Shown piece by piece: positions 39,370 through 47,931 of a stretch of DNA of 64,000 bases. The notes beneath the pieces are model-generated. The model was not told the origin of the DNA, did not search any database, and saw nothing but the letters and a program-made list of their open reading frames with translations. The number at the start of each line of letters is the position of its first letter. Positions within the stretch are counted from its first letter, which is position 1. Source of the stretch: Archaeoglobi archaeon (GTDB lineage Archaea; Halobacteriota; Archaeoglobi; Archaeoglobales; Archaeoglobaceae); assembly GCA_029259335.1 (NCBI GenBank), contig JAPDIY010000008.1, positions 1 through 64,000 on the forward strand, read 5' to 3'. A program made the translations under genes and the position numbers.

Positions 39370-40233
39370 ATGAATTATCGAAATGCAATGAAGGCATCGG
39401 AAATAATGAACTCAAACGTAATTTCCGCAACTCTTCCGAGTACCCGTGACAAGGTACTTGAACTCTTCAAAAAATATGAAATTTCTGCAGTCCCTGTCCT
39501 GAAGAATTCAAACCTTGTGGGAATAGTTACAAGGAAGGATATTTTGAGAAAAATAGAGGAAAACCAGCTTGCACTGCTTATGACTCCAAATCCGGTTACG
39601 GTTAGTGCAGATGCTGATGTTAAGGAGGTAGTCAAAATCCTCACATCCACACCCTTCAGGAGGCTTCCGGTTGTGGATGATAACAAGCTTGTGGGAATAA
39701 TCACGGTTAGAGACATAGTCAAAAAGATAGCCGAGATGAACATTGAGAAGAGTGTGAGGGAGTACATAACTCCCCATATAGTTTGCGTGTGGGAGAAGAC
39801 ACCGCTCAACGTTGTAGGTGAGATAATGAGGCTCTCCAACTCCGAGCTATGTGGAATACTCAACGAAAATGATGAGCTTGTTGGTATAATTGACGAGAAA
39901 ATCATGCTGACCGAAACGCTAATTGAAGACTTTATAGAGCAAACTGCCTATTTCTCATCAAGTGATACGGATGATAGCTGGAGCTGGGATGCTGTCAGAG
40001 ACTACACGGTAAAGTACTTTGAGGTCAGTGTTGTTAAGCTGCCAAAAGAGCCCGTTAAAAATTACATGAAGAAGCCAGAGTTTGTATATCCGCAGACAAA
40101 CGTTTCTAAATGCGCAAGAAAGATGGTTCAGAGCGATTTGGACTACATACCCGTTCTCGACTCCGAAAACAGGCTGATGGGTACTGTCAGGGACAAGGAT
40201 TTAATCAGGGTTCTTCTGGAGGTTGACGTTTAA
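39370..40233 (+). CDS. Four-CBS-domain protein
   Basis: MKASEIMNSNVISATLPSTRDKVLELFKKYEISAVPVLKNSNLVGIVTRKDILRK, VTVSADADVKEVVKILTSTPFRRLPVVDDNKLVGIITVRDIVKK, plus two more CBS units. Confidence 0.9.
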   Translation: MNYRNAMKASEIMNSNVISATLPSTRDKVLELFKKYEISAVPVLKNSNLVGIVTRKDILRKIEENQLALLMTPNPVTVSADADVKEVVKILTSTPFRRLPVVDDNKLVGIITVRDIVKKIAEMNIEKSVREYITPHIVCVWEKTPLNVVGEIMRLSNSELCGILNENDELVGIIDEKIMLTETLIEDFIEQTAYFSSSDTDDSWSWDAVRDYTVKYFEVSVVKLPKEPVKNYMKKPEFVYPQTNVSKCARKMVQSDLDYIPVLDSENRLMGTVRDKDLIRVLLEVDV

Positions 40234-40800
40234 AAATTCGCATATAACCCTCTTTACCTCCTCCTTAACTTTATCAAGGGGATTTGAAGCATCGATAATT
40301 ACCGTACTTTCGTCAGCATACTTCAAAAAATTCTCTCTGACCTTTTTTAGGTACTCAAGGTCTTCAAAAGGTGTTAAATCTCCTCTCGACTTGATCCTTT
40401 CCAGAACCACTTCAGGTTCAGCATCAAGAAGTATCACCAAATCAGGTTTGGGTGCCATCTTCTCATTCATTTTCCTTATTTCCTCAGCATCCAGTCCTCT
40501 CGCTCCTTGATAGGCAATGCTTGAGAAGTAGTATCTGTCCATAACCACAACCTTACCTTCCTCCAGTGCAGGCAGAATATTGTTCTTCACGTCCTCAATC
40601 CTGTCCAACATGAAAAGCTCAAGCTCCTTCTCAGGGCTAAGTCTTTTCTTAGAATTCCTTATCCTCTCCCCATACTCACTATCTCCCGGTTCTCTGAGCA
40701 AAACACATTCAAAACCTTTTTTTCTCAGAAGTTCCACAATATATCTGCTTACTGTCGTTTTTCCAGTTCCGTCAATCCCTTCGACGGCTATAAGCATCAC
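40201..40800 (-). CDS. tmk: Thymidylate kinase
   Basis: MLIAVEGIDGTGKTTVSRYIVELL P-loop, LFMLDRIEDV, MDRYYFSSIAYQGARG. Confidence 0.93.
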   Translation of the reverse strand: MMLIAVEGIDGTGKTTVSRYIVELLRKKGFECVLLREPGDSEYGERIRNSKKRLSPEKELELFMLDRIEDVKNNILPALEEGKVVVMDRYYFSSIAYQGARGLDAEEIRKMNEKMAPKPDLVILLDAEPEVVLERIKSRGDLTPFEDLEYLKKVRENFLKYADESTVIIDASNPLDKVKEEVKRVICEFLNVNLQKNPD

Positions 40801-40834
40801 TACAAAGTTTGGGGCTGATTAATATAACATTCGG

Positions 40835-41092
40835 CTAAGAATAATACTTCAGCTTTGCCCACAGAAACATGCAGAAATTTGCCACATCTAACAGCTCATC
40901 CATGATATTTTCGCTGCTTGAATTACTAACAGCTTCCTTCAACTCCTCAATCTCTTCAAAAAGCCTTTTAATCAGCAAATACATCGAGAAATCTTTCCAC
41001 GGTTCAGGAGTGTTACCCGGTCTGTCAACTCTTCTCAGGTATTTTCCGTACATCTCTCTGGAGAATTTGTCCGCAACTTCCCAGTAGTCCAT
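40835..41092 (-). CDS. MazG-like nucleotide pyrophosphohydrolase family protein
   Basis: LLIKRLFEEIEELKEAVSNSSSENIMDELLDVANFCMFLW: EExxE...ExxD pattern of MazG-like all-alpha NTPases. Confidence 0.7.
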   Translation of the reverse strand: MDYWEVADKFSREMYGKYLRRVDRPGNTPEPWKDFSMYLLIKRLFEEIEELKEAVSNSSSENIMDELLDVANFCMFLWAKLKYYS

Positions 41093-41190
41093 AAAAGCAA
41101 TCCGAATGAGAACCTTAAGAATTATTGTAAATGATTAATTGCTAAATTGACCGAAAGTGATATATTCTGGTTTTTGAAAATGTATGGACG

Positions 41191-41601
41191 ATGTACAGGT
41201 ATCCGGTTGAAGTCGTTTCGGACACGTATCTGAGCAAGGTTGGCGGATTTAGTTACGAACTCGGAAAAAGGGAGATTGGGATAAACGCAAAAGCTTTGGA
41301 GGTGAACACATCCATCATACCTAATGAGACATTTGCAACTCTCAGGACTTTCGATGACAGGAGGCCGTATTTCTTCAAGCAGCGATTTGTCGTTGTGGCT
41401 GTGGAGGAAAACATGGACTGCTACAAAATGACGGCAAACGGAGAGGTTGTGCTGCCTGATGAAATTAGAGACAGAATGGACGTTAAGGTGGGAGAAGACG
41501 TGATAGTGAACACCGTCGAATCCTTCAGGGTTGACGGGGATTACAGTAACGTGGCAAGGGCGATGTTATGGCACTTAGAGAGCCGAATAAGAAGGAACTG
41601 A
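41191..41601 (+). CDS. Conserved-looking hypothetical with AbrB/MazE-like C-terminal hairpin
   Basis: MTANGEVVLPDEIRDRMDVKVGEDVIVNTVESFRV resembles the swapped-hairpin motif; N-terminal half unknown. Confidence 0.6.
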   Translation: MYRYPVEVVSDTYLSKVGGFSYELGKREIGINAKALEVNTSIIPNETFATLRTFDDRRPYFFKQRFVVVAVEENMDCYKMTANGEVVLPDEIRDRMDVKVGEDVIVNTVESFRVDGDYSNVARAMLWHLESRIRRN

Positions 41602-42104
41602 AAGTAATTAAAAAAGCCCTAAACTATTTTGACTCAAAGAGTTTTCTTAACAAATACGCAATTTTCGTGAGAGAGACGAAAAGCAAAAAGGAGGTCTTTG
41701 CCGTTTCAAAAGATCTTGCAGAGTTTTTGAGGTATTTAGATCCGAATTTGATCTATAATGCTGGAATAAAAATTGGAGAAGTTGGTAGAAGGTTGAGATT
41801 GTCTTTGGAGGGGTCCTTCTGGCTTATGGGAAATGACAAAAAGAAGGTGTGGGTGAACGAGAAGGGAGAGATGCTTTTCTTGTACGGCAGGGATATCTTC
41901 TCCTCCTCAGTCGTGAAAACAGGGGATTTTGGAGAGAATGAAGTAGTTTTTGTGTCCAATAGGCATGGAGACATAATAGGGATAGGAAAGAGCAGATTTT
42001 CGGCAGAGAAAATTTGGGATGTCGATCCTGAGAGAGTTGTAGTTGAGAACTTAACTGACAGGGGCGAGTACATCAGGCACAAAAGGCTGTACGATTCGTT
42101 TTAA
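41568..42104 (+). CDS. NIP7-like PUA-domain ribosome biogenesis protein
   Basis: REPNKKELKVIKKALNYF...GIKIGEVGRRLRLSLEGSFWL...LFLYGRDIFSSSVV...VVFVSNRHGDIIGIGKSRFS (PUA). Confidence 0.8.
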   Translation: MALREPNKKELKVIKKALNYFDSKSFLNKYAIFVRETKSKKEVFAVSKDLAEFLRYLDPNLIYNAGIKIGEVGRRLRLSLEGSFWLMGNDKKKVWVNEKGEMLFLYGRDIFSSSVVKTGDFGENEVVFVSNRHGDIIGIGKSRFSAEKIWDVDPERVVVENLTDRGEYIRHKRLYDSF

Positions 42105-42135
42105 ATCTGCAATCAGTTTGGTGGGAAAATATTAA

Positions 42136-42411
42136 ATGCAATCCCCACTCTCAAACTTCATGGGCAGAACCAAGAAAGTGAAGTCAGCGGGCAGGTTCGG
42201 AACGAGATACGGTCTTAGAGTACGAAGGACGTGGGTTGAGATCGACGTCTTGCAGAGGCAGAAATACATCTGCAAGAAATGCGGGAAGAAGGCAGTGAAG
42301 AGAGTCGGAACGGGTATCTGGGAATGCAGGCACTGTGGTTACAAGTTTGCAGGTGGTTGCTATCAGCCAGCCACACCGGGTGGTAGAATTGTTGACAAGT
42401 CTTTGAGGTGA
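42136..42411 (+). CDS. rpl37ae: 50S ribosomal protein L37Ae
   Basis: GRTKKVKSAGRFGTRYGLRVRRTWVEIDVLQRQKYICKKCGKKAVKRVGTGIWECRHCGYKFAGGCYQPATP. Confidence 0.95.
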   Translation: MQSPLSNFMGRTKKVKSAGRFGTRYGLRVRRTWVEIDVLQRQKYICKKCGKKAVKRVGTGIWECRHCGYKFAGGCYQPATPGGRIVDKSLR

Positions 42412-42414
42412 TTT

Positions 42415-42555
42415 ATGTCCTACATCTGCCTTATTTGTGGAGCGGAGGTTGATATTGACCCCGAAAGGAGCCTTATTCAATGTACTAACTGCGGCGGTAG
42501 GATTCTGATTAAGCCGCGACCACTTGCGAAGAAGAAGAGGGTAAAAGCCATATAA
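42415..42555 (+). CDS. rpoP: DNA-directed RNA polymerase subunit P (Rpb12-like), missed by ORF track due to size
   Basis: MSYICLICGAEVDIDPERSLIQCTNCGGRILIKPRPLAKKKRVKAI* (46 aa, CxxC...CxxC zinc ribbon) directly after L37Ae. Confidence 0.93.
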   Translation: MSYICLICGAEVDIDPERSLIQCTNCGGRILIKPRPLAKKKRVKAI

Positions 42556-42575
42556 TAATTGATACCACTACTTTT

Positions 42576-42974
42576 GTGAAATTCAGATGCAAGATCGTGA
42601 GCAGAGGTTACGCTGAGGGAAAAGCACTCGTATCCAAGGAGTATATTTCGTTTCTTGGAGGTGTGAACAAAGATACGGGTGTGATAGAAGCAGAATCGGA
42701 ATTAAAGGGTCAAACAGTGGCGAACAAGATTCTGATTTTTCCCGGTGGCAAGGGCTCGACAGTCGGAACGTATGTTCTCCTAAATCTGAAAAAGAACGGT
42801 GTTGCTCCAAAGGCAATAATAAACAGAAAGACAGAGCCAATCATCGCCGTTGGTGCTGTAATCGCAGGTATCCCGCTTGTTGAGGTGAAAGATGAGAAAT
42901 TTTTCGAAATCGTTAAAACTGGAGACAGAGTGAGAGTGGATGCAAACAGCGGCTATGTAGAGTTGATAAAATGA
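42576..42974 (+). CDS. AcnX small subunit / DUF126 (phosphomevalonate dehydratase small subunit-like)
   Basis: GYAEGKALVSKEYISFLGGVNKDTGVI...KILIFPGGKGSTVGTYVLLNLKKNGVAPKAIIN...ILVEVKDE swivel-domain motif GKGST; GTG start. Confidence 0.87.
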   Translation: MKFRCKIVSRGYAEGKALVSKEYISFLGGVNKDTGVIEAESELKGQTVANKILIFPGGKGSTVGTYVLLNLKKNGVAPKAIINRKTEPIIAVGAVIAGIPLVEVKDEKFFEIVKTGDRVRVDANSGYVELIK

Positions 42975-43990
42975 ACCTAAAAGAGGAAATAGGAAGATAC
43001 TTTAAGATCTACTCAGAGGAAAAAATCGGAAACACTCTGAGATTTTACGTTGTACCGGTTGCCAGCGATGTTGAGATAAGGAGACTTCTTCAAATACTTT
43101 CGCAGGAATATGAGGTTGCTTTGCGTTACCATTACGGTGAGATGGTTCTCGAATTGAGAAAGGTAGAGGTGAAGGAGAACTACACCGTCAACATCCTTCT
43201 CTTTATCGCCACGTTTGCCACAACTACCCTTGTCGGATCAACATTCTACGGTAAGGAAATTGATCTGATTGGGGGCTTGGCGTTCTCCACTGCAATAATG
43301 TTCGTCCTTGGAAGCCATGAGATGGGACACTACTTTGCTGCAAGAAGGTGGAAAATGAAGACTTCTCTACCATATTTCATCCCCTTTCCGACGATTATCG
43401 GCACTCTCGGCGCGGTCATAAGACACAGAGGAGCGATACCGAGCAGAAAGGCTCTTTTCGATGTAGGCGTCTCAGGCCCACTTACGGGAATCGTGGCTTC
43501 AATCATAGTCGTTATCATCGGATTGCAGATTCCCTTTGAGCTCAAAATCGAGCCAACACTCTGTATCGGCACCCCTCCGATCTTCGATGTCATACTTTAC
43601 ATCTTCAATTACCAGAGGGAGGTGATTCACCCCGTCGCCTTCGCCGGGTGGGTTGGCTTCTTTGTTACCTTCCTTAACATGCTACCTGTTGGTCAGCTTG
43701 ATGGTGGACATGTGATGAGGGCGATGGTAGGGGAGGCAAGTGAGACCATTTCAAAATTCATACCATTAATTCTCATCGCCTATGGTGTGTATATAATGAA
43801 GACATTAAACCAACCGAATACGATATGGCTTTTCTGGGGGGTTATCACGTTCTTCTTCTCAATGCAAAGGCATCCCAAGCCAATCGACGATGAAACGCCG
43901 ATAGGGCTAGAAAGATATATTTTAGGAGTGTTTGCGTTTATACTGGCTCTGCTCTGCTTTACGCCTGTGCCCTTCTCTTCCTGTCCTTAG
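42971..43990 (+). CDS. Site-2 protease family (M50) membrane metalloprotease
   Basis: GSHEMGHYFAARRW (HExxH), NMLPVGQLDGGHVMRA. Confidence 0.9.
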   Translation: MNLKEEIGRYFKIYSEEKIGNTLRFYVVPVASDVEIRRLLQILSQEYEVALRYHYGEMVLELRKVEVKENYTVNILLFIATFATTTLVGSTFYGKEIDLIGGLAFSTAIMFVLGSHEMGHYFAARRWKMKTSLPYFIPFPTIIGTLGAVIRHRGAIPSRKALFDVGVSGPLTGIVASIIVVIIGLQIPFELKIEPTLCIGTPPIFDVILYIFNYQREVIHPVAFAGWVGFFVTFLNMLPVGQLDGGHVMRAMVGEASETISKFIPLILIAYGVYIMKTLNQPNTIWLFWGVITFFFSMQRHPKPIDDETPIGLERYILGVFAFILALLCFTPVPFSSCP

Positions 43991-44282
43991 GATATTTCGC
44001 CTCATTTTTTGGCATCCTTCCTTCAATTGAATCTACGCCGGTTGCATCGCAGAAAAAAGCTTGTTGATTGCCTCTATCTTCTCACCTCGTGGATCAGTTC
44101 TTCAAAATACTCCAAGCACGGTCTTTGTGTTTCTGGTGCTTAACGATCTCAGTAGCACTATACAGCTTCACTTGCACATCCTTCTATATCGTTGTAGCAT
44201 CTTTAATACGTTGTGGGCGGATTAAGCTTATTCGTTGGAAAGAGACGTAAAGGATAACTGTTCTAAAGATTGCATAGAATTT

Positions 44283-44302
44283 AAAAATTAAATTTAATTT
44301 TT
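44283..44302. repeat. 20-bp perfect AT-only palindrome AAAAATTAAATTTAATTTTT
   Basis: Seen directly; lies in a ~500 bp gene-poor segment before tRNA-Val. Confidence 0.9.
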
Positions 44303-44512
44303 TATGAGAAATAATCAGAAAGTCCGCCAAAGAAACGAGAAAAGAAAACTCCGCCAAGAGAAGCCATCAGGTTGATTTACACACCAGAATTTCATTAGAA
44401 AACTAATATTTCTAAAAGAACACTTCAGAAATCGCTTCTCCGAGACTATAGACAAGCTATTGGACTCTTTGAGGACTGAACAACCTACAGAACTTTAAAA
44501 TTTTAAGAATAG

Positions 44513-44585
44513 TGGGCTCGCCCGGATTCGAACCGGGGACCTTCGCCTCGTCAAGGCGACGTCATAACCCCTAGACCACGAGCCC
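44513..44585 (-). tRNA. tRNA-Val (anticodon GAC)
   Basis: Minus strand GGGCTCGTGGTCTAGGGGTTATGACGTCGCCTTGACGAGGCGAAGGTCCCCGGTTCGAATCCGGGCGAGCCCA; full cloverleaf. Confidence 0.95.
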
Positions 44586-44660
44586 CTTTAATCTATCCAG
44601 CCAGATGTCTTATGAATTTTGCGGTAAATGATATATAACCGATGTGTATAACCATGCATA

Positions 44661-45905
44661 ATGATCAGAGAAATCGGATTCTGGAAAAGAGAAAAGGTTG
44701 ATTCAGGTATACAGAAGCTTGTTGACAGACTAAAAGCTTTGGAGATTGAAGAAGTTAACGTTTTCTCCTGCCAATCACGTGTACTTGCTGAAGACGTCTA
44801 TGCCAAATCTGATGTCCCACCCTTCGACAGGGCGACGATGGATGGCTATGCTGTGAGAGCGGAGGACACTTTCGGAGCTTCGCAAACAAATCCTATAATG
44901 CTCGAAATTGCCAGCAATGTTGAAATTGGTGAGACTCCAGACGTTGTTATCGAGTCAGGAAAAGCAGCAAAAATAGTAACGGGAGCGATGATGCCCAGAG
45001 GAGCGAACGCGGTTGTTATGTTGGAATACACGAAGAACAATGGGCAATTTATCGAAGTTCTAAAATCCGTTACCCCGATGAAAAACGTTTCGAGGAGAGG
45101 AGAGGACATAAAAGCAGGAGAGCTAATACTGAAAAAAGGAGAGATCTTGCAACCACAGGATGCGGGAGTTTTGGCGTCTCTCGGCATTGAGAAGGTCAAG
45201 GTTTACAGGAAACCAAGAGTTGCAGTCATATCCACCGGCAATGAACTTGTTGAGCTCGGAAGCAAAATTGAGGGCGCAAAGATCTACAACTCCAACAATC
45301 CGATGCTGTGCAACGCCTTAGCGGAGTTCGGGTTTGAGGCCGTAAGCCTTGGAATTGCCAGAGATAACAGGGAAAGCATAAAGAGTAAGCTTGAGGAGGC
45401 TTTGAGTTACGATGCGATCCTGATTACAGGCGGAACCTCTGTTGGGCACAGAGATATAGTCCCGGAGATCGTGTCCGAGTATGGTGAAATCCTTTTCCAC
45501 GGTGTCTCCATGAAACCCGGAATGCCAACTGCTGCCGCAGTTATTGGAAACAAGCCAGTTTTCATGCTTCCCGGATCTCCTGCTGCGGCTCTGCTGAGCT
45601 TCTACATCTTTGTCGTTCCTGCCCTTTACAGACTGATGAATGTAAGAATTCTGGCGAGAAAGTGGAGCAGGCAGAAGGGAGTTTTGCAGAGGAAGATACC
45701 GTCTGATATTGGTGTAAGGAGCAATGTGAGGGTGTTGTGGGAGGATGGGAAAGTGTATCCCATCAGAATCTCAGGTTCAGGAATTCTAAGCTCTTTTGTC
45801 AGAGCAAATGCGCTCCTCATCGTTCCAGAAGAGAAGGAGGGCTACGATGAAGGGGAGGAGGTTGAGGTGACGCTTTTAAGAGATGTTACAGAGGTGTTCG
45901 AATGA
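44661..45905 (+). CDS. moeA: Molybdopterin molybdenumtransferase MoeA
   Basis: DVPPFDRATMDGYAVRAEDTFGAS, TGAMMPRGANAVVMLEYT, STGNELVELG, LPGSPAAAL. Confidence 0.93.
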   Translation: MIREIGFWKREKVDSGIQKLVDRLKALEIEEVNVFSCQSRVLAEDVYAKSDVPPFDRATMDGYAVRAEDTFGASQTNPIMLEIASNVEIGETPDVVIESGKAAKIVTGAMMPRGANAVVMLEYTKNNGQFIEVLKSVTPMKNVSRRGEDIKAGELILKKGEILQPQDAGVLASLGIEKVKVYRKPRVAVISTGNELVELGSKIEGAKIYNSNNPMLCNALAEFGFEAVSLGIARDNRESIKSKLEEALSYDAILITGGTSVGHRDIVPEIVSEYGEILFHGVSMKPGMPTAAAVIGNKPVFMLPGSPAAALLSFYIFVVPALYRLMNVRILARKWSRQKGVLQRKIPSDIGVRSNVRVLWEDGKVYPIRISGSGILSSFVRANALLIVPEEKEGYDEGEEVEVTLLRDVTEVFE

Positions 45906-47863
45906 GAAAGATTTTCAGAGATATCGTTACGGTGAATGAGGCCATTGATAGGCTTTACAGCTTTTATACCCCCAAAAAGCAGGTTAAGGAGGTTGAGATA
46001 AGATATGCCGTTGGCAGAATAGTTGCTGAAGACGTCTATGCCAAATCTGATGTCCCACCCTTCGACAGGGCGACGATGGATGGCTATGCTGTGAGAGCAG
46101 AGGACACCTTTCAGGCTGAGGAAGATAATCCTGTCCGGCTAAAAATTGTGGGGGTTGTTGAGGCCGGAGAGAGGTCAGAACTTGAGGTTAAAGAGGGAGA
46201 GGCCGCTGAAATAGCAACGGGAGCGATGATGCCCAAGGGGGCAAATGCAGTTGTGATGGTGGAGTACACAAAGAGGTCCGGTGATTACGTAGAGGTATTC
46301 CGTCCCGTATCGCCGGGAGAGAACGTGATGTTCGCAGGTAGCGATGTGATGGTAGGAGAGCTTATTGTCAGGGAGGGGACAAGGCTGACGCACAGGGAAA
46401 TCGGAGTGATGGCAGCCTGCGGGATAAGCAGGGTGAAAGTATACAGAAAACCCATAGTTGCTGTCATATCCACCGGCAATGAACTCGTGAGTCCGGGAGA
46501 GGAGCTGGGAGAGGCGAAGATATACGATGTGAACTCCTACACCATTTCCTCTGCTATTGTTGAGAATGGAGGTGAAGCGGTATTTCTGGGGATAGCAAGG
46601 GACAGGGAAGAGGAGATGCGAAGTTTAATTGAGGAGGGGTTGAAAAGGGCAGATATTGTGATAACGAGTGGTAGCACTTCTGCTGGAGCCGGAGATGTGA
46701 TGTACAGAATCCTCGATGGCTTCTCGCCCGGAGTTATAGTTCACGGCATAGCGATAAAACCGGGGAAGCCTGCAGTAATAGCAGTTTGCAATGAAAAGCC
46801 CATTTTTGGATTACCGGGCTATCCAACTTCAGCCATGACGGTATTTGAATTGCTTGTGGCTCCGTTGATAAAGGAGCTTGCGGGAATAAGGGAGGTGGGA
46901 GGAGAGAGAATTAGGGCAAGACTTGCAGTAAAAGCATTCTCCGCCGAAGGTAGAAGAGAGCTGCTCCCGGTAAATGTTGTTGCGGGTTCTGAAGGTTATT
47001 CCGCTTATCCCGTCAGCGGGTCTTACAGCGGCGCTGTTACGGCCTTCGCCTTCACCGACGGGTTTATCGAGATTCCGGAGAATATTGTTATGCTGAATGA
47101 AGGAAGCGAGGTGGATGTAAGGCTGTACAGTAAACTTCGACCAGCGGATCTGATGATCATAGGTAGCCACTGCATCGGTGTCGAGATCCTCCTTTCAATC
47201 ATGCGAGGAAGGAGGCCATTTACAGCCAAAGTCATAAATGTCGGCTCAACATCTGGAATCCTCGCGGTGAAGAGAGGAGAAGCTGATCTTGCAGGAACAC
47301 ATCTGCTTGATGAGAGTGGGGTTTACAACGAGCCTGTGATTAGAAAGTATGGAGTAAGAGATGCGGTTCTGGTTAAAGGCTACCTAAGAGAGCAGGGGCT
47401 GATTGTAGCGAGGGAAAATCCAAAGGGTATAGGGGGCTTTGAAGACCTGCTGAGGGAGGACGTGAGCTTCATAAACAGGAACAGAGGGAGTGGTACGAGG
47501 ATTCTGACAGACATGTATCTCAAAGACCTTGCGGAGAGGGAAGGGGTGAGTTTTGAAGAACTGGTTGGTAAAATAAAGGGATACACAATAGAGGCGAAAA
47601 CCCACACATCTGTTGCTGTTGCGGTTGCGAGCGGTAAGGCGGATGTTGGAGTCGGAATTAAGACTGTAGCATCTCAGTATGGTCTGGATTTCATCCCCCT
47701 AAAGAGCGAGGAGTACGATTTTCTTGTGAGGAAAGACAGAATGAATAAAGGGATCGTCAAGGAGTTCCTGAATACCTTGACATCGGATGAATTTGCTGAA
47801 AAACTGGAAAAAATAGATGGACTGAGAGTTTACGAGAGAACTGGTGAGATCGTTGAGTTGTAA
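45902..47863 (+). CDS. MoeA fused to C-terminal periplasmic-binding-protein-like (PBP/LysR substrate-binding-type) domain
   Basis: N-term MoeA motifs as above; C-term IIGSHCIGVEILLSIMRGRRPFTAKVINVGSTSGILAVKRGEADLAGTHLLDESGVYN...FINRNRGSGTRILTDMYL...AVASGKADVGVGIKTVASQYGLDFIPL. Confidence 0.93.
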   Translation: MRKIFRDIVTVNEAIDRLYSFYTPKKQVKEVEIRYAVGRIVAEDVYAKSDVPPFDRATMDGYAVRAEDTFQAEEDNPVRLKIVGVVEAGERSELEVKEGEAAEIATGAMMPKGANAVVMVEYTKRSGDYVEVFRPVSPGENVMFAGSDVMVGELIVREGTRLTHREIGVMAACGISRVKVYRKPIVAVISTGNELVSPGEELGEAKIYDVNSYTISSAIVENGGEAVFLGIARDREEEMRSLIEEGLKRADIVITSGSTSAGAGDVMYRILDGFSPGVIVHGIAIKPGKPAVIAVCNEKPIFGLPGYPTSAMTVFELLVAPLIKELAGIREVGGERIRARLAVKAFSAEGRRELLPVNVVAGSEGYSAYPVSGSYSGAVTAFAFTDGFIEIPENIVMLNEGSEVDVRLYSKLRPADLMIIGSHCIGVEILLSIMRGRRPFTAKVINVGSTSGILAVKRGEADLAGTHLLDESGVYNEPVIRKYGVRDAVLVKGYLREQGLIVARENPKGIGGFEDLLREDVSFINRNRGSGTRILTDMYLKDLAEREGVSFEELVGKIKGYTIEAKTHTSVAVAVASGKADVGVGIKTVASQYGLDFIPLKSEEYDFLVRKDRMNKGIVKEFLNTLTSDEFAEKLEKIDGLRVYERTGEIVEL

Positions 47864-47931
47864 CTCGTATATGTGCGAGCATAGAATTTACAAAAAATAT
47901 GGTGTGCCAAAAAATGTAGATTCAACCAAAA

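Noticed and set aside
44068-44250. 60-aa Cys/Phe-rich ORF MPLSSHLVDQFFKILQARSLCFWC...
   Set aside because: No domain, unusual composition and no promoter; likely spurious in a decayed region.
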